In this document: positions 1-6,970 of the stretch, one piece after another | How positions within the stretch are numbered: position 1 is the stretch's first letter | How the letters are laid out: every line of letters begins with the position of its first letter | Assembly: GCA_002728915.1 (NCBI GenBank) | Contig: PBWE01000024.1 | Coordinates: 29,853-38,762 of the forward strand | DNA from: Micrococcales bacterium | GTDB lineage: Bacteria; Actinomycetota; Actinomycetes; S36-B12 | Direction: 5' to 3' | DNA: 8,910 bases | Translations under genes and position numbers: made by a program | Notes under the pieces: generated by a model | Seen by the model: only the letters and a program-made list of their open reading frames with translations | What the model was told of the DNA's origin: nothing | Databases searched by the model: none

Positions 1-902
1 CGGCCTTCTTCATCTCTCCACAGGTATTCGTAGAAAATCGGACGAGCCTGATCGGCTGGTTCCGCGCCCTGTGGTGCGTGGTTGGAGTAGAACAGTTTCC
101 ACGTCGTCGTGTCGTCGATCGGCACGCGGATCTGCATTTGATCGATGCCCGCTCCCCCGACACGCATGAAGTATGGGAAGACGAGTGGGTGACCGATCTT
201 CCAGTCGTCGTTCTCTTCGGTCGAACCCTCCAGGACTCGTCGCTTGAGGATTCCCCACTCCATCTCGTCGAACCCGGTCTTGACGTGCTTCTTTTGAAAC
301 GACTTCGGCGCTTCGAAACCTTGAGTCTGACCCAAGAACTCGAAGTACTGTCCGTGAAGCCACTCGACGTGGTGCGGATCGACGGAGTTCTCCATGATCT
401 GCAGCCAATTGCACGGCAAGGTGGCATAGCCGCAGTCTTTGACTCCATCCATGACGAAGACGTCGAAGCGTGGGAGCTCGGGTGCGGGATCGGGACCTAC
501 GTACACCCACACCATGCCGCCCATAACCTCGGCTTTGCCTGCCTTCTGCCGGACGCGATCGCGGAAGTTTTGATTATCGGCTTCGGCCGGCTGTTCGAGG
601 CAGGTGCCGTCGAAGTCCCATTTCCAGCCGTGATACCCGCAGCGAATGCCGTCTTCGTGCACCACGCCGTAGGTCAAGGAAGCGCGTCGATGCGGACAGG
701 CTTCGGCGATGATCCCGTACCGTCCACTCTTCGGAGTCTTGAACAGGGTCCAGTTCTCTCCGAGAAGACGGACGGACTTGGTGAATACGTCGTCGAAGTC
801 CTGCTCGAAGGCGATCGGGTACCAGTAGCGGCGCAGCAACTCACCCATCGGTGTGCCTGGCCCTACCCGAGTCAACTCTTCGTTTTGTTCGACTGTCAGC
901 AT
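1..902 (-). CDS. Rieske non-heme iron oxygenase, alpha subunit (C-terminus beyond left edge)
   Basis: Likely the catalytic subunit of an aromatic-ring hydroxylating or demethylating oxygenase; only the first 300 residues lie in the window. The N-terminus (ELTRVGPGTPMGELLRRYWYP) resembles the phthalate 4,5-dioxygenase branch. A Rieske [2Fe-2S] site is visible as C69-P-H71 and C88-G-Y-H91. The mononuclear iron site follows as N172-S-V-D175-P-H-H178-V-E-W-L-H183, with D175 the expected inter-subunit electron bridge and H178/H183 two of the three iron ligands. The third (acidic) ligand would lie beyond the edge. The ATG at 902 is preceded by AGAGGAAAG at good spacing. It is the last visible gene of the minus-strand operon, separated from the swivel subunit by 137 nt with two stem-loops, so it may be expressed at a different level. 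No ferredoxin or reductase gene is in the window. The family assignment is firm. The substrate is unknown: ring dihydroxylation, O-demethylation or alkyl hydroxylation all occur in this family. Confidence 0.93.
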   Translation of the reverse strand, partial: MLTVEQNEELTRVGPGTPMGELLRRYWYPIAFEQDFDDVFTKSVRLLGENWTLFKTPKSGRYGIIAEACPHRRASLTYGVVHEDGIRCGYHGWKWDFDGTCLEQPAEADNQNFRDRVRQKAGKAEVMGGMVWVYVGPDPAPELPRFDVFVMDGVKDCGYATLPCNWLQIMENSVDPHHVEWLHGQYFEFLGQTQGFEAPKSFQKKHVKTGFDEMEWGILKRRVLEGSTEENDDWKIGHPLVFPYFMRVGGAGIDQMQIRVPIDDTTTWKLFYSNHAPQGAEPADQARPIFYEYLWRDEEG

Positions 903-959
903 GGTCTTTCCTCTATCTCACGTGTTCGTGTTGAGCCTCAGTGTGAACCGACTCGACAT

Positions 960-987
960 GCTCGGCAACAGGATACTCCCGCCGAGC
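960..987 (-). other. Second stem-loop upstream of the Rieske gene
   Basis: GCTCGGC at 960-966 is the exact reverse complement of GCCGAGC at 981-987, with a 14-nt loop. It lies 4 nt downstream of the 15-bp hairpin on the minus-strand transcript and ends 57 nt before the Rieske start codon. It may cooperate with the larger hairpin or be a chance structure. There is no U-tract. Confidence 0.3.
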
Positions 988-991
988 GGAA

Positions 992-1031
992 CTTGTGGTT
1001 GGGCGGCGATCGGTAACCGCCCAACCACAAG
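992..1031 (-). terminator. Perfect 15-bp stem-loop between swivel subunit and Rieske genes
   Basis: Arms at 992-1006 (CTTGTGGTTGGGCGG) and 1017-1031 are exact reverse complements around a 10-nt loop. In the minus-strand transcript the hairpin begins 8 nt after the swivel-gene stop codon. No U-tract follows it, so it is not a textbook intrinsic terminator. It could be a U-less terminator, a partial attenuator, or a 3' stabiliser of the upstream mRNA. The symmetry is directly visible; its function is inferred. Confidence 0.55.
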
Positions 1032-1039
1032 GATGGTCC

Positions 1040-2851
1040 CTAGTCGAGAACCGTCACTGTTCCATTCGTTCCATCTACTCGGATTCGCTGACCGGTGGAC
1101 AGATTGGTGGTGGCGAAGCCCGTTCCGGTGACGGCCGGGACGCCGTACTCACGACACACGATCGCCGCGTGGCTCATCATGCCGCCGGTATCGGTCACGG
1201 TCGCCTGGATCTTGCCGAAGATCGGCGCCCAACTAGGTGCCGTCAACGGAGCAACCAGGATCTCTCCGTCTTGCAACTCACCGATTTGGTCCGCGGAGAA
1301 GATGACCCTCGCGACTCCTTCGACGATGCCCGGGGACGCCGCCATGCCACGCAGTTCGCCTTCCTTCGCGTCGCCACCGCCGAGCCAAGCGCTCACGCTG
1401 TCCGAGGTGATACCCCAGAGCATGACGGTAAACGGCTCGGTGATGACCTCCGGTGGGACGCCGAGCGCGGGGCTTGGCTTCGCCTTGCTGAGTGCATCGC
1501 ATATTCCCTTGCGACGTTCGATGATCGGTGGCCAGTACGACGGGCCAGCCGGCGCCTCCGGTGTCGCCCACGAGTTGTAGTAGTCCCACAGCGCCTCTTC
1601 GACTTCAGTGCGCTTGAGGTAGAAGATGTCGTCAGCGTCAGACCAGAAGCCTTCCTTGACCAACGTCTCACCCAACTGCCGCATCTTGCGCCAGATCACC
1701 GAGTGGCTCCAGTGCTCGACGTAGAAGTTGTGGTTCTCCACATACGGGAAGACCACGCGGGCGAGCCCGAGCTTGCCTTCGAACTCTCCCTTTTCTTCGT
1801 CGCTGCCAAGAAGTGCGGTGTATTCCGCCACGACTCGGTCACGCTCGGCGCGAATGGCGTCGACGGGACGGTTCAAGTCTTCGCCCGACTGCACCATGTC
1901 GATGTAGTTCCGGATGAACTCGAAGGGCACCTCGAGGTTCTCGATCCAAATCTTGTCGTGATGGTAGAAACCCGAGCCTGTCGAGAAGTTGAACCACGGC
2001 TCGGCTGACTCCTCGAAGCTGGCAATCCACGCTTGACCCTCCGAAGAGCCCTTCAGCACCTCACACGTCGCCTCGACATCACCGGCGGAGAACGCGCCCG
2101 CAACGCCGGAGTCCACAGCCTTGCGCGCGAGACGCTTCAACTCGTCATCAGGCCGGAAGAGATCGACCTCCACACCTGCAACCATCTTGGCGATCGCCTG
2201 GTCGGGGATATCCGGGAAAACCGTCTTGCAGAACATGAAGAAGTCGAGGTACGCCGCGTACCCGAGATTCAGGAACTCGAAGTGGTAGTTCCATAACTTC
2301 AGTCCCAGGCTCACGATCCGGTGGTAGTTGTCTTGGAGTGCATAGCCCGAACCCAGCCCGGCACCGGACTTCACAACTTCATCCGCATCCTCGATCTCTG
2401 GCAGCGGATTGAACTCGAGCGACTCCAGCTCGCCCACGAGATCTCGGATCTTGGTCATCCAGTTGTCGTACAGGTCGTTCCAATTCATGAAGTAATGGCC
2501 GGCACGATCGGTGAAGTTCGCAACTCTCTCTTCGATAGTCGATTCATCTGCCGGCACCGGCGACAAGTACCCGTAACCGTTGAGGATCCTGAACGCGATG
2601 CCATTGGCTGGTGGCACCTGCAGGTGACGGGTGTTGTATTGCGACAGTGACGCGATCGCGAACTCGAAGAATGTCGCGTCCCAGGGGGTCAGAACGTTCG
2701 GCCAATGGACGCCGTCTTGAAACCAGAACATCGAATCTTCGAAGTCGCGTCGCGACTCCGAGAACATCGATGAGTACACATACATTTCTTGCCAACCTTC
2801 GGCGCCTTCGGGAGTAGCTATCTCGAAGGGACTAGGAAACCGATCCGGCAT
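1040..2851 (-). CDS. PEP-synthase-like phosphohistidine-swivel subunit (phenylphosphate synthase alpha-like)
   Basis: This 603-residue protein is probably the phosphocarrier and phenol-accepting subunit of a two-part aryl phosphotransferase. The C-terminal part (about 500-603) is a PEP-utilising mobile domain: GMAASPGIVEGVARV, then TDTGGMMSHAAIVCREYGVP, with the phosphorylatable histidine at H561. The remaining N-terminal ~490 residues (for example FWFQDGVHWPN at about 42-52) are not the PEP/pyruvate-binding barrel of PEP synthase. No barrel follows the swivel domain either, because the protein ends about 40 residues after the histidine. This layout and length match, from memory, the ~607-residue alpha subunit of Thauera phenylphosphate synthase, whose active histidine is near the same position, and resemble a Cre phosphotransferase subunit of Corynebacterium. 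The start at 2851 has AAGGAAAGGA upstream; the ATP-binding partner gene ends 36 nt before it. The phosphotransfer role is strongly supported. The acceptor being a phenol is an inference from this architecture and from the ring-cleavage neighbours. Confidence 0.88.
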   Translation of the reverse strand: MPDRFPSPFEIATPEGAEGWQEMYVYSSMFSESRRDFEDSMFWFQDGVHWPNVLTPWDATFFEFAIASLSQYNTRHLQVPPANGIAFRILNGYGYLSPVPADESTIEERVANFTDRAGHYFMNWNDLYDNWMTKIRDLVGELESLEFNPLPEIEDADEVVKSGAGLGSGYALQDNYHRIVSLGLKLWNYHFEFLNLGYAAYLDFFMFCKTVFPDIPDQAIAKMVAGVEVDLFRPDDELKRLARKAVDSGVAGAFSAGDVEATCEVLKGSSEGQAWIASFEESAEPWFNFSTGSGFYHHDKIWIENLEVPFEFIRNYIDMVQSGEDLNRPVDAIRAERDRVVAEYTALLGSDEEKGEFEGKLGLARVVFPYVENHNFYVEHWSHSVIWRKMRQLGETLVKEGFWSDADDIFYLKRTEVEEALWDYYNSWATPEAPAGPSYWPPIIERRKGICDALSKAKPSPALGVPPEVITEPFTVMLWGITSDSVSAWLGGGDAKEGELRGMAASPGIVEGVARVIFSADQIGELQDGEILVAPLTAPSWAPIFGKIQATVTDTGGMMSHAAIVCREYGVPAVTGTGFATTNLSTGQRIRVDGTNGTVTVLD

Positions 2852-2887
2852 GAGCTGTCCTTTCCTTGTTCTTTATCCAGAGCACCG

Positions 2888-3964
2888 CTAGCGCTTCTGG
2901 GTGTGTAGTGGATTCATCAGAGTCGAGACGATGCTCGCCATGAAGTCTCCATTCGATCCCCCCGAGGCAGAGTCACTCTGCTTCTTGCTCCACACGGTTT
3001 CCGGACGTGACTGGAGCAACACAACGTTCTCTCCCTCGTGCAGGTCGGCATCTACGGCCCACTCAATATCTTGAGGACACCCGTAGTGCTTCTCTGCTTC
3101 CTTCGCCAGCGTGGCGATGGCCTTGATGTGCGCATCGGTGAGACTGCTTTCCGATGCGCGTTCTTTCTCCGTCTCGACTTTCTCCACAGTGTCGTGGTCG
3201 GTGAGACGAAATTCATGGGTTTTGTTCGAGATTTCTCGTCTTCCTATCTCGAACATCACTTTGTCGATCAAGAAGTTGTCAGGAGTGACTTCTCCCGAGA
3301 CGACCCCTTCACCGAAGCCCCAGGCAGAGTCGATGCAAATCTGTGAACGATCGCCGTTCGAGGGGTTCAAGGTGAACGCGACACCGGCAGAAACCGGACG
3401 CACCATCTTTTGGACGACGACGCTCATCTCGACGGTGTGATGCTCGTAACCCATCTCCACTCGGTAGCACGTGGCCCGATCGGTGAACAGGCTCGCCCAG
3501 CAGCGCCGCACAGCATCAACGACGTCGTCGGCTCCTCGGACCCATAGATACGTGTCGTGCTCTCCGGCGAACGATGCATCAGGGGAGTCCTCGCTCGTTG
3601 CCGAGGAGCGCACGGCCACCGGCACGTCGTCTGTGTTCGACTCCGAGCACAATGTCGCGTACGCACTACGCAGGTCATCTTCAACCGCTGAAGGCATCGC
3701 CATGCCCTCGATCGCGCGTCGTATCTCGCTGCACCGCTCGGAGACCATGTTCGTGTCGTTGGTGTCGAGGCCATCAAGGTGAACGGCGAGTTCTGCGTCG
3801 AGGCCGGCCTGTTCTTTGCTGGCTCGAAACGCCGCGGTGGTCAACGCGAAGCCGGGAGGTACGGGCAACCCTGCGCCGGTCATCTCTCCCAGACTGGCTC
3901 CCTTGCCACCCACGCTCGTCTTCACGCTGGGTGAATACTCGCTGAACCACATAACCATGCTCAT
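2888..3964 (-). CDS. PEP-synthase-like ATP-binding subunit (PPDK_N domain; phenylphosphate synthase beta-like)
   Basis: Expected to transfer phosphate from ATP to the histidine of the neighbouring swivel subunit. The 358 residues are essentially one pyruvate-phosphate-dikinase N-terminal, ATP-grasp type domain. GGKGASLGEM at 19-28 is followed by GLPVPPGF at 32-39. VAVRSSATSED at 116-126 gives an ATP-contacting arginine (R119), and GFGEGVVSGEVTPDNF lies at about 216-231. The final strand has DIEWAVD and LLQSRPET (E301, Q318, R320). A tail of about 30 residues rich in Ser/Gly ends the protein. An in-frame ATG at 4015 exists, but 3964 is preferred. It overlaps the phosphatase stop codon as ATGA, has AGGAGG 7 nt upstream, and puts the family's conserved start (MWFSEYSPSVKTSVGGKG) at the N-terminus. 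PEP synthase carries this domain fused to the swivel; here they are separate genes, as in phenylphosphate synthase. Confidence 0.9.
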   Translation of the reverse strand: MSMVMWFSEYSPSVKTSVGGKGASLGEMTGAGLPVPPGFALTTAAFRASKEQAGLDAELAVHLDGLDTNDTNMVSERCSEIRRAIEGMAMPSAVEDDLRSAYATLCSESNTDDVPVAVRSSATSEDSPDASFAGEHDTYLWVRGADDVVDAVRRCWASLFTDRATCYRVEMGYEHHTVEMSVVVQKMVRPVSAGVAFTLNPSNGDRSQICIDSAWGFGEGVVSGEVTPDNFLIDKVMFEIGRREISNKTHEFRLTDHDTVEKVETEKERASESSLTDAHIKAIATLAKEAEKHYGCPQDIEWAVDADLHEGENVVLLQSRPETVWSKKQSDSASGGSNGDFMASIVSTLMNPLHTQKR

Positions 3965-5133
3965 GCGCGAGCCTCCTGACGAGATGGCAATGCAACGCCT
4001 TCCAGCCGCTCCCACCAGTCGGGCAATAGATCCAGCTGGGGAACTTGAACCTCCTGAACCCTGTTGCGGTAAGCGATGAGGGCGGACTTCTCTTCAAGAA
4101 GCCGCACGATGACTTCCTCGGTGTTGTAAGGCTCGCCAGGGTCGTACCCGAAAGCGCTGATCGCGAAGACCCGGATCGGCCCGGAGTGCGTGCCGACGAT
4201 GATGCGATCCCCCGGGTACTCAGTCCGGATTCGTTCGATACCCGCCCAGAAACGGCGAACCGTCGCTGACGGGGGCTCGAAGTTCAGCATCGGGATCTGC
4301 GTCCACAACGTGATGGGGTCTCCACCGCCCGCCTGGGTCTGCCAGAAACGATCGATCTCCACAAGCCAACTTGGTCGATTGCCCATGGCGACGCGCTCGT
4401 ACTTCTCCATCTCCTTCTTGTACAGCCGGAAGGCTCCTGTGACGTCTCGAAGGCCTTCCGGAGTCCACACTTGAAAGTTTCGAAACTCTTCCATCGCGTG
4501 AACCTCAGAGACCTCTGCCTCGCGCCCCCACATCGTCAGGCCGTCGAGAAGGCCTTTCCGTATCCCCTCCGATGTCTGACGGGCACGATTCGTATCCGCA
4601 CACACGATGTGAACGCGCTCCCCTTCTCGAAGCGATTTGGAGATGTCGAATCCGCGCCGATGCACTTGCCAACTGCCCAAAGGAGTGAGGCCACTCTCCG
4701 TCGAGTAACCCTGAGTCTCTCCGTGCCGAATGATGTGGACCTGCGTGAGCACCTTCGCTCCTGCCTGCTCCGCATCTTCCGGGACGATTTCCTTCGTCTT
4801 CGTAATCTGGGCGCGGGCAAGCGTCACACCGAGTTCTTGTCCCTCCCACTCAGGCAGTGGGCTCTCCAAGGGATGGGCGCCGGACTTGCGATCACGAAAG
4901 CGTCGCAAATACAACGGTGTGTCGTCGGTGCGGCCGGAGTCGAGATCGGCCCCACCGTCGAGCTCGTGCCGCTTGCCACCCTGCGCTTCGCGATTCAGGT
5001 AGTTCTGCAGATACGCCGGCGGATCGGTTCTATTCAGGTGAGGAAGCCTCGGGCGCGCGTCCGCGGTCGCCGCCTCATCACTCACGGGCTCCGCCCCGTC
5101 GGCTTGCACGTTCCTGATGTCAGATGCAGTCAT
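3961..5133 (-). CDS. Histidine phosphatase superfamily protein with ~130-residue N-terminal extension
   Basis: Probable phosphomonoesterase of the phosphoglycerate-mutase/SixA fold, 390 residues. The catalytic motif RHGET has its nucleophile at H137. The usual arginine lies in ADTNRARQTSEG (R183/R185), an acidic EEF at 215-217 is a candidate proton donor, and the second histidine is H316 in GTHSGP. The first 130 residues are not part of the core. They are charged and low in hydrophobics, and contain two similar short motifs, PAYLQNYLNR (39-48) and PLYLRRFRDR (73-82). The ATG at 5133 follows TAGGAGAG at good spacing and lies 7 nt after the preceding dioxygenase stop; the 3' end overlaps the next start as ATGA. 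Context suggests it removes phosphate from an oxidised aryl phosphate, a job done by a phosphohydrolase in the Corynebacterium cresol pathway. Alternatively it may dephosphorylate the swivel histidine. Fold assignment is firm; substrate is inferred. Confidence 0.88.
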   Translation of the reverse strand: MTASDIRNVQADGAEPVSDEAATADARPRLPHLNRTDPPAYLQNYLNREAQGGKRHELDGGADLDSGRTDDTPLYLRRFRDRKSGAHPLESPLPEWEGQELGVTLARAQITKTKEIVPEDAEQAGAKVLTQVHIIRHGETQGYSTESGLTPLGSWQVHRRGFDISKSLREGERVHIVCADTNRARQTSEGIRKGLLDGLTMWGREAEVSEVHAMEEFRNFQVWTPEGLRDVTGAFRLYKKEMEKYERVAMGNRPSWLVEIDRFWQTQAGGGDPITLWTQIPMLNFEPPSATVRRFWAGIERIRTEYPGDRIIVGTHSGPIRVFAISAFGYDPGEPYNTEEVIVRLLEEKSALIAYRNRVQEVQVPQLDLLPDWWERLEGVALPSRQEARA

Positions 5134-5140
5134 CGCTCTC

Positions 5141-6052
5141 CTAGCTGTGCACCGTCAGGAAGTGCTGATCGACTACGCCGTCGTAATAGAAGATGGCGCG
5201 ACCCATTTCCGCTTCGGTCCAGGTGATGGGTGGCTCCTCCGGGTCCACTTGATAGCCCCCCGTGAAGGCCTCGTTGCGATTGCCTGCGGGGTCGAAGAAG
5301 TAAATGCAGTGCCCGCGCGTCGCGCCGTGTCGCGTTGGGTTCGTTTCGATGGGAACACCGTGATACGCCAGGACATCGGCGGTGTCTCGGATGGCCGTCC
5401 AGTCGTCGACCCAGAAGGCGAAGTGGTGAAGACCACGGTCCTTGCCGGTGACGAGCGCAATGTCGTGCGAGTGATGCGAGCGCTCCAGCCACGTGGCGAC
5501 CTGGAAACCATCGTCACCAACGACCTGCTCCGTGAGGTGGAAATCGAGCACTTCCTGCAGGAAGGTGGTGTTACCCGCCACGTCTTCGCATGTGATGAAG
5601 ATGTGGTCCAAGCGAGGTGGCGCGAAACCAACCATGTTGATCGGCTTGGGGGGCGGGTTCACCAACGGAAGCAGGTTGCCCACAATCTGCATTCCGTACA
5701 CCAGCTCCATGACGTGCCCACTCGGCAACGTGAACCGAATTGCTTCGCCATGACCCGGACCGATCTCACCAGCCTGGTAGCGCACGACGTCCACACCCGC
5801 CTTGGCAAGCCTGTCCGTGTAGTGGTCGAGATCTTCGCGGTAGCGAACCTTCCACCCCATGTGGTTCAGGCCGTAGGTCGGTTCGCTGGTCAAAATGACA
5901 GAGTGATGTTGTTGCTCATCCCAACACTTGAGGAAGACCCGGTCCTGCTCGCGAGCGGTCTCGTATAGGCCGACGACTTCTGTGTAATAGGCGGTCGCCA
6001 ACTCCAGGTCCGGAACCCGAACCTCGACATGCGATAAACGAAGAATTCCCAT
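5141..6052 (-). CDS. Extradiol ring-cleavage dioxygenase, catechol 2,3-dioxygenase type (second copy)
   Basis: A two-domain vicinal-oxygen-chelate dioxygenase of 303 residues, close in length and motif layout to XylE (307). It should open a catechol ring next to the diol using Fe(II) and O2. Expected metal ligands are H150 (RLDH), H210 (GLHHF) and E261 (GNRNEAF). The acid/base and substrate-contacting residues H196 (SHDIAL), H242 (NPTRHGATRG) and Y251 (IYFFDP) are also present, so it looks active. The N-terminal domain (1-~130) repeats the fold without metal ligands. The ATG at 6052 is 9 nt after the stop of the first dioxygenase, with AAAGG as a modest ribosome-binding site, so co-translation is likely. 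It differs clearly from its neighbour in the 51-65 and 97-140 stretches, suggesting another substrate range. The exact catechol (unsubstituted, methylated or other) cannot be told from sequence alone. Confidence 0.93.
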   Translation of the reverse strand: MGILRLSHVEVRVPDLELATAYYTEVVGLYETAREQDRVFLKCWDEQQHHSVILTSEPTYGLNHMGWKVRYREDLDHYTDRLAKAGVDVVRYQAGEIGPGHGEAIRFTLPSGHVMELVYGMQIVGNLLPLVNPPPKPINMVGFAPPRLDHIFITCEDVAGNTTFLQEVLDFHLTEQVVGDDGFQVATWLERSHHSHDIALVTGKDRGLHHFAFWVDDWTAIRDTADVLAYHGVPIETNPTRHGATRGHCIYFFDPAGNRNEAFTGGYQVDPEEPPITWTEAEMGRAIFYYDGVVDQHFLTVHS

Positions 6053-6061
6053 AGTAGGCCT

Positions 6062-6970
6062 TTAGGTGTGCACCGTCATGAAGCGAGTGTTCAGTTCGCC
6101 TTCGTAGTAAAAGATTGCGCGGCCGATGTGATCCTCGGTCCACGTGATCGTGGGAAACTCCGGATCGGGCCGATAGCCGCCGGTGAAGACTTCGTTTCGG
6201 GTTCCCAGCGGGTCGAAGAAGTAGATCGTGTTACCGCGCGTGATTCCATGGCGCGTCGGCCCGACGTCGATCTGAATGCCGTTATACGCGAGGACGTCAG
6301 CCGAGCGGCGAACGTGGTCCCAGTCGTCCAACCACCAGGCGAAGTGGTGCAGTCCCCCGTTCTTACCGGTGACAATAGCGAGGTCGTGAGGACTATCCGT
6401 CACGGTCAGCCAGGTAGCTGCTTGATGTCCCTGGCCGTCGAGGAGTTGTTCGGTCGTCCGGAATCCGAAAATGTCTTCGAAGAACTTCGTTGAGTCCCCT
6501 ACCTCTTCCGCAGTGACGAGAAGGTGGTCAAGTCGCGGCGGCGCGATTCCCGGCAGTCCCTCGACGAAGGGCACGGGATTGACCGGCGACGTGGCTCGGC
6601 CCACCATCTCCAGATCGGCCACGAGTTCCATAACCTGACCTGAGGGAGTTTCGAACTGAATGGACTCGCCCTGGCCGACACGCTCCCCCTTCGACACCCG
6701 GCGGACGGGAAATCCGTAGTTCAGGACGCGGCGCTCGAACTCCTCGAGATCGTCATCACGGTCGACCTTGAAGGACATCAGGTCGAAACCAACCCGGGGA
6801 CCGTAGATCAGCCGGAGCGAATGGTGGTTGGGCTCATCCCAGCACTTGAGGTAGACGGAGTTCTCGTCACGCTCTGTTTCCAGCATGCCGATGACTTCTG
6901 TGTAGTACGCCGCCGCTAGGTCGAGATCGGTAACGGTCACATCAACGTGTGCCAACCGCTGCATGCCCAT
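6062..6970 (-). CDS. Extradiol ring-cleavage dioxygenase, catechol 2,3-dioxygenase type (first copy)
   Basis: First gene of the minus-strand operon; 302 residues of the XylE-like extradiol family, cleaving catechols in the meta position to 2-hydroxymuconic semialdehyde-type products. Iron ligands are visible at H149 (PPRLDH), H209 (GLHHFAW) and E260 (GTRNEVF). The spacing (60 and 51 residues) is almost that of XylE's H153/H214/E265. H195 (SPHDLAI), H241 (GPTRHGITRG) and Y250 (IYFFDP) complete the active site. Its C-terminus (GRAIFYYEGELNTRFMTVHT) matches the family end, so the gene is full length. AAGGAG lies 10 nt before the ATG at 6970; a second in-frame ATG at 6964 is possible. It resembles the adjacent copy throughout, which points to a duplication, but retains GPTRHG where the other has NPTRHG. 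Confidence 0.94.
   Translation of the reverse strand: MGMQRLAHVDVTVTDLDLAAAYYTEVIGMLETERDENSVYLKCWDEPNHHSLRLIYGPRVGFDLMSFKVDRDDDLEEFERRVLNYGFPVRRVSKGERVGQGESIQFETPSGQVMELVADLEMVGRATSPVNPVPFVEGLPGIAPPRLDHLLVTAEEVGDSTKFFEDIFGFRTTEQLLDGQGHQAATWLTVTDSPHDLAIVTGKNGGLHHFAWWLDDWDHVRRSADVLAYNGIQIDVGPTRHGITRGNTIYFFDPLGTRNEVFTGGYRPDPEFPTITWTEDHIGRAIFYYEGELNTRFMTVHT

Noticed and set aside
918..959. Possible 13-residue leader peptide (minus strand, ATG at 959) before the Rieske gene
   Set aside because: No ribosome-binding site precedes it and there is no regulatory codon run. A 13-codon open frame is expected by chance.
78..1016. 312-codon plus-strand open frame across the Rieske gene
   Set aside because: It is antisense to the Rieske reading frame, whose Cys/His cluster and iron-ligand motifs are intact. 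The plus-strand translation shows no family motif and runs through the intergenic hairpin.
995..2008. 337-codon plus-strand open frame opposite the swivel subunit
   Set aside because: Antisense shadow of a gene with clear swivel-domain motifs on the minus strand; the composition looks like reverse-complemented coding sequence.
3965..4015. Longer ATP-binding subunit starting at the 4015 ATG
   Set aside because: It would overlap the phosphatase gene by more than 50 nt and add 17 residues not expected in the family. The ATG at 3964 has AGGAGG at ideal spacing and an ATGA overlap.
4471..5226. 251-codon plus-strand open frame opposite the phosphatase
   Set aside because: Antisense to the histidine phosphatase; no recognisable motif and no plausible ribosome-binding context considered convincing.
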